Positions 46,075-58,200 of a stretch of DNA of 64,000 bases are shown here, one piece after another. The notes under the pieces are model-generated. The model saw nothing but the letters and a program-made list of their open reading frames with translations, was not told where the DNA came from and ran no database searches. A program made the position numbers and the translations under genes. Origin of the DNA: Talinum fruticosum (lineage: Eukaryota > Streptophyta > Magnoliopsida > Caryophyllales > Talinaceae); contig JAITYX010000052.1 in NCBI GenBank assembly GCA_021018815.1, positions 734,501-798,500 on the forward strand. Reading direction: 5' to 3'. Within the stretch, counting starts at the first letter, position 1. Each line of letters opens with the position of its first letter.

Positions 46075-46560
46075 AAAAGCAAGCTAACACATTCATCTTC
46101 TCTCGCACATCTCCTCCCTCTCCTCCCCCTGCCCCTACTGCCGTGTCGCCGGCCAGCCATCGGCCGGACCTGAAGCCGCCGCCGGCACCCCTGGCCGCGA
46201 CCCTGCTGCATTCAGCACCTTTTTCTCTCTCCTCATTGCTCTGTTCTGCGCCAAGCAGCCCTGCCTTTGCTGCTTCCGCCGCCACCGGACTGGGCTGGTA
46301 CCACCGTCCCCGGGCTGCCGGCGACGGCTGCTGATGCTGTCGCCCCTCTCTGCCGCGAACGCCTTCTTCTCCCCTTCCTTCCTCTGTTTCACGTCAAGCA
46401 GGGCAGGACAGCCCTGCCGCTGCTGCGCCTGGTCGGACAGGCGCCGCCCCCTGGCCGCTGACCGACTCCTTCTCCGGCGCCTGACGCCGCCAACCAACCT
46501 CTCACGCGGCGGGATCTCCACCCCCGAGCCACCCCCATCCGATTTCACATCTAATTCAAT
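46075..46560. other. GC-rich block within the solo LTR
   Basis: About 0.5 kb of strongly GC-rich, C/T-biased sequence inside an otherwise AT-rich element. Several overlapping open frames exist on both strands because stop codons are rare in GC-rich DNA, but their translations are low-complexity (Pro, Ala, Arg, Ser) with no domain. Probably the transcribed leader of the LTR rather than a gene. Confidence 0.55.
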
Positions 46561-48299
46561 TTGAGATATATCTCCAATCCTTAATTTCTAAGCAAATTTT
46601 ATCACAAATTTATGTTATTATTGAATAATTAAACAAGTTTATGTGAATTGTGAATTGATTATGGTGGAAGCGAAGGAATTGTGGGAGAAAATGAAATTGA
46701 ATTTAGGGATTATTATGTGTTGTAGGTGAATTGGAAATTGATTTGGGTGTATTTGTAATTATGAATGTGTTTGTTTAACTTTTATATGAATATGAATGAA
46801 TTGTTTGGTTGTGGAAGAATTGGGAGAAAGATATTGAGTATGATTGGAGGATGAATATGTATGTTGTTGTGAGTTGCTTTCAAGGATGTGTAATTGGAGA
46901 TTGATGGAAGATTGAATTTATTGGTGTATGAGAGCTAAAATTGGGCAAATTAATGTAATTGAATCTTGGTTTAGTTAAGTAAGAGTAAATCAATTTGAAA
47001 TGTGGAAATTTGATGGAGTATGGAGGTATATTCATGTATGTGAATTAAGTGGAAATTGGGCTATGTTAAGTTGTGGATTGAAATTATGAAACAAATGTAA
47101 ATTAGTCGATGAAGTTGAATGTTTTATTGGAATTAACGGAGGTATTATTGAAAGAGAGATGGGGATTGAAAAGAAATTTAGAATGTTGAATCGAGTTGAG
47201 AAGGGAGGAGGAATAGATCTTTATAAAATTATGAGAGTTTTAAGCTTAAATGAACCTTGAGCGACAAGCGAGAAATTAAAAGAAACCGAACGTAAGAATT
47301 TACAAAAGAAAGAAAAAGAAAAGAAAATGAACAACTACCTCAGTGCGTTATCGTCATGCACTTTTCAAAATATTTAAATGTTAACATGTAAATATTGATG
47401 AGTCTCACTATTTTGTCTACGACGCGCTAAATCATTAACTGGTAGTACTCATAAAGGAATTAATTGTACAGAGCCATCTCCAGATAATCGGGATTTTTAT
47501 GATTAAATTGCTTAACTGAAGCCTTAGCTATAAATATATATGTATGAAGGTTCTTGTCTTGATCAAAAATCGAAAAGTTTATGGGCACAAGAAAATGAGA
47601 ATATTGACGAGATCGTAACTTGGTTTATATCATTGGTTTGAAACTTAGTTTTTGTGGTTGTAAACATACTCCGGCGTGTGACCGTTGAGTTGTGTACTCC
47701 GAGCGTGTGGCTCGTTGAGTTTTATTGTGGATTTTATGCGGGTTTTTAAGACTTTTAGCCTAATGTTTAGGCCATGTTTCAAACGAAACTCTGTCAAAAT
47801 TTTTAGCAAATTGAAAACCAAATTGACATCTTAAGTAAGAAGTATATTTGGTTACATATAAGTGGATATGTAGGCATACTAGATGAAACGATTGGTACAA
47901 TTAAGGTTAAGATACATTAAGTACGGACTAGAGGTGATAGAAGCAAAAGGTCAAACTTGAGTTATATTAAAAGAATGGGGAATTAAACTCATCAATAGTT
48001 ATATACAAACTCAAACTATATCATCAATAGCTTATTTCGGGAAATGTATGAATATCGAGATCAAAAGGAAACAATATGGATAGGTACGCGAAAAATAAAA
48101 GTTTGGTGCTTGGAAATGATTATAAATATGGTTAAAGGACTAGTAACCTACGAAGTAGATTCGTTTTAGAAACAGAAATCAAATTGAAATTGTGTTGCGA
48201 AACAATCGATCATTGAAGTGTTTGGCACGTTGAGGTATGTTATTGCTTGTACCTTTTTCAAAATGTTCATTGTTATAATTGAAATTACTTGTTTTAATA

Positions 48300-48610
48300 A
48301 CACAAATAATTTGGACCCACTTCACGATCCACAGTTCACGACTTACAGGAGATTTATCACGGTTACGGTTTACCGCCACGATTACGATTCACGATTACGG
48401 TTTACGGACACAATTATAGTTCCGAGTACAATTTACGATTTACGGACACGGTTATAGTACACGATGCAGTTTACGATTCATGATTACGACTTACAAACAC
48501 GATTCATGATTCGCAGTACAGTTTACAATTTACGGACACGATTCATGATGCAGTTTACGAGACACGATTACAGATGCAGTTTACGGTTTACGAACACGAG
48601 TACATATATG
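48300..48610. repeat. Degenerate minisatellite in the solo LTR
   Basis: Repeated variants of TTTACGGACACGATT, CATGATGCAGTTTACG and GATTACG run for about 300 bases, with unit lengths of roughly 15-40 bases and many substitutions. Confidence 0.65.
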
Positions 48611-50478
48611 ATGACTTCACAAAATCGTTAATCGTTCAATTGTTCACGACTCATCGCTCGTGGGTTCGATGAACCTAGGAGTCGGAGTCCATGATTGATT
48701 GTTTCACGAGTACGGGGTCTTAAGTTTGGTTAAATCGGAAAAGTGAATCGGAAATTGACAAGTTTGCAAGCCGAGTATTCAAGAAAAATGATTTAAGATA
48801 TGCATGATTTAAGAGCACTTAAATTATATTTTTATTTTATAACGGTAACGTCTTGAGTTTCTAGCTCACACGTATATTGTTTTATATTTTAAATTTTTAG
48901 GAAGTCGAGCGCATGACGGACTATTCACAATCACTCCCAAAGTTTTAAGAGGAAGTAAGGATAAAGGCTGGTCAAGAGAAGTGATGTTCGGCTGTTCGTC
49001 TTGACTTCATACATGTTAGTCCCTCCCTTGGTCTCTTGGCTCATGATTCTTCTCCGGATACTCGTCATTTTGAAGATTTCATTTTCTGCGAAAAAAATTT
49101 GGGTTGGATTGTTACACAGATTATTTGAATACTTAATTTGCAAAAATGAATTTGCCTTGTTTTCATCCCGAAAACGGCGGTAACGTCTCCCAATTTACAA
49201 GTCTTCCGCTGTTAATTACGTATTTATGTGTTTACTTATTGGGGCGTTATAATTGACCCATACAAATTTCAGTATTTAATCATTTTCAATAAAAATTAAT
49301 GAAACCAACTGATATTACTAATATAAATATGCCCTCAAATTGAATCATGCAATACATAAAAAACAACCAGAAATAGAAACAAAAACGAAATGAACAAAAA
49401 CGAAACGATAGAAATGAACAAAAATGAGTAGCAAAAAGAGAAGAAATTAACATAAATGAATAGAAAATCACATAAATAAACATAAATGAACAGAAAACAT
49501 AAACGGGTAATGGTTTTATATAACTTCGAACATGGTCTAAATCAATCCTTATGAAAAAACTTGTACATATAGGCAAAATAAAAAACTTTTTTTTATAAAC
49601 AAAATAAATAACTTGCACAAATATAATAAATAAAACTATCACAAGAAGGATAATAACTATAACTAATAGAAATATACGATGATACTGCCAAATAATTTAT
49701 CTTCCTCAAATTATTAGAAAGGTTGACTAATATAGGTAATTAATTTTGATGCTGAGGCTTCTAAGAGTTACTATCAAGGTTTGGTTTCAAATTCACTTCC
49801 TTGCTTCAATAAATACATATAAGTTGTATTTTGATTGGCATGTTAGGAACGTAAATAACCACAATAAAATTGCATAAATTAATTGTATGAGCTCAAAGAA
49901 AACAAAATAGAGTAGGATTTCTTTTTTTGTGTTTTAAGATTTTAGTTTAAATGAATGTAGAAAATGCTACAATTATACTGAGTGTAAAGTCAATTACTTT
50001 ACACCGTAATTCAAACTATAGAAAAATAAGGATCTTTTGATTGCTAATAAATATAAATTATGTATTTTCTCCGTGCTTTTTCATTTTACCATTACTTTCA
50101 TTGCAAATGGAGTACTTGTCAACCATCTAAGTTAGTAAAATATAACAAGTTTGCTAAAGAGAAAGTTTCGAGGATCCCTCCCGAAACGATGGATAATTAT
50201 ACCAAGGTGATGAGATTTCCAATGATTGAGTCGATCCAGTCGTGTGGGCCACCGAAATAGAAGAAGATGACTTAGTAGTTGTCAAAATCATATGAAACTT
50301 CGATAAAATTATAAGGGTACTCGAAGAAATTGGAACCCAATACATTGTTCAATTATTTATTAATTGATTGCAATGTTATGAAATAAAGTTAGTTCAAAAT
50401 TATTGCTGCAAATCAACAATTTTTGGATTAATGTCCAAAATGAAAATCATTTCCTTCATCATTGTAAATTACAAAGCT

Positions 50479-50479
<1 letters not shown>

Positions 50480-50505
<26 letters not shown>
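50480..50505. repeat. (TA)n microsatellite
   Basis: About 26 bases of alternating TA. Confidence 0.85.
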
Positions 50506-50509
<4 letters not shown>

Positions 50510-50516
50510 GCTTTAA

Positions 50517-50628
50517 GAGTGCATAAATAAGGGCACCTAATTGGAAGGAAAAAAGAATTAGAGAGACTTTTTTTTTTGGGCGAAGAAGACAAAAAAAAAA
50601 AAAAAAAAAACTACACACTTATGCACCC
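50517..50628. mobile_element. Small MITE with internal A20 tract
   Basis: 112 bp flanked by TTTAA on both sides (50512-50516 and 50629-50633). The left end is GAGTGCATAAATAAGGGC; the reverse complement of the right end is GGGTGCATAAGTGTGTAG. It contains T10 and A20 tracts. The family is not certain. Confidence 0.5.
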
Positions 50629-52097
50629 TTTAACCTTTGGCCAGAAGATGTACTGCTATAATATTTACCTGTCTTAATGACAGGGAGATACATAGATTAA
50701 TTAGCTTAAGAGGTGACAAGGGAAATCAAGGGAGGAAGTAGGCAAAAGGTGGGAAATGCAATTTAAGATAAAATTCCAACTCTATACCATAATTTAGAGT
50801 TCTCGTAGGCCTTTTCGGCAAACTATTGATTAATTCATTCATTAATAGAATATAAAAATACTACCACTGCCAAATGTATATTTTTTTATTGATAGCATAA
50901 ATTTTTATCTATTACATTATGTGTAAATATGTCAGATTTTTGGCTTTAAAATTTTTATTATGTTATATTCTGAAAGCGAGTATTCCTACATGTTACGTCA
51001 ATGATAATATATTAAACCAATTTATATGACACACACACACATGTATATATATTTATATATATGTGGCAAGTGAGAGTAACTGATATCAGGAACATATAAA
51101 AAATTATTGTCCTTTAAAGGTGAATTAGAAACATTGGATTAAGAGTTGTGTATTTTTTTAAGATTATTGGTAAAATAAGTATTTATCATTAATCTCGTCG
51201 GCATATATATTTGTTTTCATATTTAGCTTTATTATTGTTAGAAAATTATATTGTAGCTAAAAATTGTTTCTATCGAAAAAATAAATATAAGGTTTGAGGA
51301 AGCTTTCACCTATACCTATTGTGTTTTAGTACATATGGTTGAAACACTACAATTTTTTTTACATAATATTATTGAGAGTTCATAAATTAAAAGAAACACT
51401 TTGTAAGATTCTTTTCTTTCTTAACATTCACTAAAAAATAAATAAAAAGTGAATAAATTCATGTTCCACTAGACATACCATTTTCTTTTGCATTAAGATT
51501 CAAAAAATTGGGTTATAAATGGATAATGGCAACTGTCATAAACCACTGTTGTAATATTCACAAAAAGCGACTGCAATCATCAAATAATCTTGTTACTGAA
51601 TTGGTTAAATAGTTATGCTAGCCACCATTCACATATGTTAAAAGAGAAAATAATAAAAATTACTACATGTTCCCTCAGTCTTAAAAAATATATGTCTAAC
51701 TTTTAAAGTCAAATTTCATCAAAGTTTGACCAATAATTTATTAAAATGTACATTAATTAACAATATGAAACAACCGTCAATTTTGTTTTTTATATTTGTT
51801 TATGTTTGTTTGTTTCATAGTTAATAACTTATTTTTATTCGTTTTTTTATGTTAGTTAATATTTATTTATATTTATATTTATATTTATATTTATATTTAT
51901 ATATGTTTTGTATAAAAATTTGAAAAGGCATAAGGATATGTGACTATAATCTTTTTATTTGTGTATTTGAAGTATTTTAGTTGACAAAGCATTTGATCTC
52001 ACGCCTGTGGATGAAGGGCATTTTTCAAATGCTTTTCTTCATCTTCAAAAAGCTTTGAAAAAGGTTAAGCAATAATTTGGCTCACTTGAGCACGTTC

Positions 52098-52120
52098 CTC
52101 TCTCTCTCTCTCTCTCTCTC
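52098..52120. repeat. (CT)n tract in the RAB3GAP2 leader
   Basis: About eleven CT units about 100 bases before the RAB3GAP2 ATG, inside a pyrimidine-rich leader. Confidence 0.8.
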
Positions 52121-52221
52121 AATCTTCCTTCTCTGGGTTCCTTAATTCCAATTCAATTAGCCTGTGTCTTGAACTTCTCTCCCTCTCCCTTTTCTCTCAC
52201 ATCCATGATCCGACAACTCGC

Positions 52222-55200
52222 ATGGCGAGACGAAACCACACGACCGAGCTGGGTTGTATAGCGTGCGAAGATCTCAGCGAATTGGGCGCCGGCCGAGAAG
52301 GTTGGCTCGTCCACAATCCATCCCTTCTCTCAGCTCTCGACACTCACTCTCTCGCTCTTGCCAACAAATCCTTAATCCTCATTCTGGGTTGGTCAGGTGA
52401 CCTGTTTGAGTCCCGGGTCAAGATCCTCCCTACCCTTTCCCCAATCGATGCCGAGTTCATCAGCGCCATTGAATGGCTCGTATTCGACGAAATTCGGGTT
52501 CTTGCGGTCGGAACTTCTTCTGGGTATTTGTTGATTTATTCATTGGACGGTGATTTGATCCACAAACAGGTGAGTTTTTTCATTTGTGTTCACTTTTGTT
52601 TACGTGATTCTGTATTTACGATTTTTGCATTGATGGGTTGTGATGAGTGTGTAATTAGAGATTTTTGGAGCCAATGCAGTCTTTAGTTTTGTTTTTCTGG
52701 TTTAGAGACTTGGGTTTGTTTGAAGGTTATAGCTTGTGGGTTTCATTTCATTATATCTGGAAGGAAGTTTAGTCTCAGAATTCAGAAATTGATAACCCAT
52801 CCGCTGAATTATTATTGCACGAGTTGAGACAGATGGAGAAGTACACTACAAAAATTCATTGATATATATTCGCAAGTCATTCACGATTCGTCAGAGCATT
52901 GTAGTCAGTAGAGTTTTCTAGCATGATTGAAGATTCTGTCTATAGATTGTAGAATAATAGAATCTAGACTTATTATTGGTAAGGAAAGCTTCATTCCCTT
53001 GTATGCTGAAGTTTCGTTGTGGTTTTGGGTCTTGCAACTTGTTGTTGTGTGTCCATCAGATTAATTGTTGGCATCTCTCTCTCTCTTTATCTGTCTCTCT
53101 CTGTGTGTGTGTGTGTGTTTTTTTTTTTTTTTTGGTGGGGGGAGGGGTTGCATGGGTCAGTATGCGCCTGTGTGCATACCCTTGTTAGGAATGGTAATTC
53201 AATTGGTGTTTTCAGATGGAGAGTAGTCTTCCTGAAAGTCGAAAACTGTCGTTCCGAGAAAAAAATTTTCGACTTTGAATGCGTAAGAATGTTCGCTTTT
53301 TCAAATTTTTAAGTATTTTTTTAAATTGAAATGTTCTCGTATGGTATTGGCTACCACTGGACTACAATTCTATAGTTATTTGAACGATATTATATCATAA
53401 ATTGCTCATTATAGATTTTTTTACTGGAATAGTCCATATTGCCTTTTTTTTTTATGGCCGTCATATGGGACCTCATGACTCTAACAGGTCCTTTGCTGTT
53501 AAGAATTTTCGTAATACTCTTCGTATATGGTCAAAATTACCCTGGATTTTCAGCCAAGGCCATTGAGAATTTTATTGCTCTCATGAAAGCCTCCTTTTCT
53601 TTTGCTTCAGTGGTTAAAGGAAAGATCCCATGGATGATATACATAAGGGAAGAAGCTATAGCGTACCAAGCAGGTGTTCTAATTTATGGAAAAAGAATAT
53701 TGGGTTTAATGTTGACCATGGAGACATAAAATTTTGTCATTATATGTTGGCTTGTATATAGAATTCAGTTAAGTAATGTCTTTTTTGTTGTATGTGTACC
53801 CTTTCTTTCTCTCTCCTCTACCTATGCTTGTCTTCTATTTGTTTGACTGTTGTAGTGAGTGCCAATTTTATCATCAATGCAGTTATTTGCTCATGTCTGT
53901 GGTTGTTTTTTCTTTTTTGGGGTGGGGGCGGGGGTGGAGGTGGGGGCGTTGGACATTTAAATTGGACCTCCCCAAACGCCTTTGGCGGCTGGTAGCTGTG
54001 TTTTTCATCATTGCACTTATCCACTACATCCTTTGTACAGTTAATATATCCTACACAGATTATGAGGCTCAGAGTGCGTGGAAGAAAGAAAGATATCGCA
54101 CAAGATATTTCAAATGAGGAGGTCTGTATTGTCATGGACGGGGTCCTAGCACGTTTTGATGGATCAGATTTGCAGGTAAATGATCTCATTGTGGTGTTGG
54201 AAGAAAGTTGCATAAGTCATGCTTAGTATTTAATATTTCTATTAATAGAATGCTGTTATAGGATATGCCTGCAAGAATTTGAATTATCTCCTTTGGTGGC
54301 TTCTTCACTCCTTCAGTTAGGTTTGCCTCCCATAAAGCTGGTGTCATTGTTTTGCCAGTGATGTTTGGATGCTAAATTTTGCCTTGCTCATGGTAGCATG
54401 TCAAGTACCAATGTAAGAAGAGAAGTGACTTGGAACTAATTCATCAGCTGTTTCGCTAATATGGTCTAGGCCTAGTGGTTAATACTTATGTCTTGAGTAT
54501 ATTAGGTCTTAAGGTTAATATCCCATTCCCAGTACATTCTGACTCATTTGAATCTAACCACTGCTTTTGCGAAGTTACACCAGTTATTATCTATAATCGT
54601 CTCATCATATTGGTACTTACTTCACCATCTTTATATGTCTTCTTTATTCGAGTGCTTTTTTCCTGTACTTATTGTGTTAGTGCCTTCTTCACCATCTTCA
54701 TATGGCCTCTTTATTTGGTTAGCAGCATGTATAAGCTGATTCCTTCCCTCTCTCCCCTTTCCCTCAAGAGTATGCATGTGTTGGTTGACATGGCTTCAGT
54801 GTCTTTCTGTGTGCACATGCATGCAGGCATGTCTGTTAGAATGTTAAAAGAATGCTTCATGAAAGTATTGTGGAAGTTCACAATTCTTTCTACCAAGAAT
54901 TTATGAAGAATCCATGTTCTTTTACATGTCATTTTAGTGTTTCACTTTCACGAGTTCCGAGTAGTTCTTTGTCTTGACTGCTTTTTATGGTTTTGACGTA
55001 GAATATGCTTCAACATTGGTTCCAAGAAATGCAAAATAACTTCTTGGATCAGAAAGGCAAAGATGGAGATTTAAATGATTTGGGGAGTTCTTTTGAGAGA
55101 TTGCCTTACCAGCTGTGGAGCGTTAACAAATATGGAGCCTGTGCTGATGCTGCAATTACAGGCATCATGCCACCTCCACTGATGGAATTTGAGGTAATTA

Positions 55201-58200
55201 CTTTTCGTTTTTTCTATTTTATCTTTCCTTTTTAGTTGGTTATCGATTGAACTTAGTCTTCTTGTCTTTGCTGAGTTCTTCTTTGTGTCACTAGAAGTAT
55301 TTTATGTCAGATACTTTGCACATATTTGCTCAGCTGCTGCAGCCTTGTTGTGGTTAATTGTGCAATGCATTTCATCATTTATTTATTTCTTTGTCATATG
55401 GGCCATACTTATGATAGGATTCCCTTTCGGTGCGACAGTATCAGTGCTAGTGATCCTGGCTAATAGATCAAAGTGCTTCATGAGTCTCACCAAATACGAG
55501 TAGGCTGCATTTTCCTTGATCTCTTCTTATAATGAAGAATGGTGGAAGTCCAAAACCAGGAATCTATAAAATAATCTCGGATTTGGCAAGTTGTTTTAAT
55601 TTTATGATTCTTGTGTTACTTTCTTTATGTGTATTTGAGAAATACTTATAGAGTAGTCAAAATAAGTTTTTTCCCCATTCGTTTTTGGAAGCAGGTCCCC
55701 TTCATCTATCTATCTATGTCATAGTGGTAGGCCCAGTTAAGGGTTGGACATACATTCTTTTTTTTGGGGGGTGGGGTGCCCCTAGCCAACCACATATTTC
55801 CTTTATGGAGGGAACATCTGGCCACCCAGGTATGAACTAGGGCCGTTTTCATTGGGGGAGTAGCTTTCTGCCTTCCAAGATAATGCTTGTTGGCTTAAAA
55901 TGAGGTTATACGTGAGTATTTCAGTTTTCGTGTTCTAGAAAGGGCTGATTATTTTTCTTGTTTTCTAGGTTTTTAGCAAATTATAGATAGATATCTTGTC
56001 TTAAGATATTATTATGCCATTGATCATCGAGTATTGAGAATATTTGTGGATATCTGTCTTTCTTTGCTCAGTTCTCTTATTGTATTCCTTATACTTTGCC
56101 CTCTCCAGTATTTTCCCTTCCCTTAGTTGTTTCTACTATTTGCTCTTGCTCCCTTCTTGGTATACTGTCCTCCCTCATATTTTTCCGTTCTAATTTGTCT
56201 TACCTGTCCATGTGGGAGCATCTTTGTCACTCCCTTGCTCAAACATTCTCTCTCTTCATGTTTTCCTTCAGTGGCATGGTCTCCTTCTTGGAAGAAAGAG
56301 AATCACAACCTGAGTGTGGATTTATGAAAGCTAGCCTAATGCACAAACCTGAATCAAGTCTACCAAAAACCTAGGTTTTGAACACATTTTTGACACAAAC
56401 CTAAACTAAACTATGCTTGTAATTTTCATCTGAATGATTGTATTCCAAGATTCAGCAATATGAATAGATAATCCAGCGATTATTTTGTTGCTGATTGTAT
56501 ATCCATATGATATAGAAACTGTTTGAGGTTACTCTGGTATGTGAATCCAGCTGTTTTATTTATTTATTTATTTTTTAATTGTTGAGCAGTCAAGCCAACG
56601 TTACTACCGAGCAGTTACTATTGGCACTGATGCTGTTATTTCAGCGTACAGGTAATTGATTTCAAATTAAAATCTCATTTCCTTTTTTTCTGCAATTCTT
56701 TTTGGGAATAAGGTACTTGCATTTTAGGTTCTATTCTTCTTTGACGGCTATCAAGCTAGTCTTTAGTATAGTGTCCCCTCCATGAAAGAAAATTTTCCAT
56801 TATGAAACAGGCTCCATTATGAAACAGGCTTTCAGAGGACAAGAGCAGGTCTCTTGTAGGAGCTATTCTATCAAAAGTTGTGCCTGCAACAGTTTCAACA
56901 ATAACCTCTCTCTCCAAGTTGATATGGCGAAGTGACAAATCGTCACCAAAGAAATCAGAGCCAAAGCCTCAGACATTTGCGCGTGGTAAAAATACTCTTT
57001 TTGCTATTTCTTGAAATGTGCAAATGGTACAATATTCTATTTGCTCCTTAGCAGGGATTGAAACACAAGGATGTAACTAAATGTATTTGCCATTTTTAAA
57101 ATTGTTGTTTCAAGCTGTTGATTACGTAATTTGAAAGGAGGGCTGGAACTTGTTGGCACGAAATAACTGTGAATCTTTATCTTTACATTTGATGTTGACC
57201 AGAGGCCTAGTTATCTATTACTCTTCAATTCAATCAGCAGGATCTTTGATGTGTTAGGAAATACTAGGAATTTTGATTTCAGAAGGAGCTTTGTTCATTG
57301 TCTTTTATGCCTGGCCAAAAGATACTGGGATAAACTCATGAAATAATTTGCTGCGAGAAGAGGAAACTCAACAAACCTAACTAATTGCCTGTTGCTACTT
57401 GGATTCTCTTGCTGAGGAACTCTTCCTAAGTTTCTATGCTGGAATTTTGCTATCCAACAAAGCCTGCTGGAAGTTTAAAGTATGAGTTGGAGTAGACTGC
57501 TTGGGCCACTTGCTGTTAGAATCATGTCCAATCCTGGGACCTTGGAAGGACTGCAGGTAGAGAGTAAGGTTTACTAAATTTTAATGATGGGGATCAGGTA
57601 GCAACCATTATGACAAAACCAACACCTACCGTGGATTCTATCCTTCTTGGGAGAAGGGCTGGAATATACTCGATGGATTGATAGTCTGTGAAGACTAAAA
57701 GGAATATGCTTGTTTGAAGTACACAAAGACTTTTCCGTTTTCCTTGTTGTGGGTTTGGACTCTGTTCACTTCATTTGATGTTTTGGAAATTTTTATGAGA
57801 GCTAAAATTTTTTAGCTGAGCCATGAACTTTTTGGTGGAGCTCTGAGATTTTAATAGAACTCCTGGAAGTTTCAGTAAGGTCTTCAAAAGTTTCAGAAGA
57901 GCCTTATGATGTTTCAATAGAGTTCCTGAAACTTTTAGTATAGCTGTAACTTGAAGCAGAGTTGAAAATTTTAGTTAAGCTCTATTTTTTTAGAATGTGA
58001 ATTTCATTGAAGATAAAATGTCTGCTTCATTTAAATTTAAACAATATAGTCTTTGGAACATTTGGAGCATGTCTGTGCTGTCCTTTATCTTATCTGATTA
58101 CATCTTTAATTTGGTTCATCATCTGTGCATTGGATACCTCATAAAACTATCTGATTAATTGCATTGCAGTATATTCTGGTGTAGAGGAGTATTCTTCTCC

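Larger units (their letters stand above)
45731..49251 (+). mobile_element. Solo LTR of a retrotransposon, probably Ty3/gypsy
   Basis: The element starts TGTAATACTCCGAAACTTAA and ends GGGGCGTTATA, the degenerate form of the TGTAAYRCCCCG...GGGGCGTTACA termini seen in long plant gypsy (Tekay-like) LTRs. A perfect 5-bp duplication ATTGA flanks it (45726-45730 and 49252-49256). No tRNA primer-binding site follows the right end and there is no gag-pol, so this is a 3.5-kb solo LTR left by recombination, not a full element. Inside are a GC-rich block (46075-46560) and degenerate tandem repeats (48300-48610). Orientation assumes TG..CA reading left to right. Confidence 0.72.
49257..52221. other. Intergenic upstream of RAB3GAP2
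   Basis: AT-rich DNA with an AT microsatellite (50480-50505), a small MITE (50517-50628), a fragment resembling a Stowaway end near 51668 (CCCTCAGTCTTAAAAAATAT) and TATATT repeats near 51870-51900. The region before 52222 is the RAB3GAP2 promoter and CT-rich leader. No gene is supported. Confidence 0.55.

Noticed and set aside
46135..46548. 137-codon minus frame and overlapping plus frames in the GC-rich block
   Set aside because: Inside the solo LTR, overlapping on both strands, low-complexity; long frames are expected in GC-rich DNA.
49982..50004. GTGTAAAGT / ACTTTACAC hairpin
   Set aside because: Only 9-base arms in AT-rich DNA; not distinguishable from chance.
51665..51750. Stowaway-like left end (CCCTCAGTCTTAAAAAATAT)
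   Set aside because: No matching right end found, so not called as an element; mentioned only in the intergenic entry.
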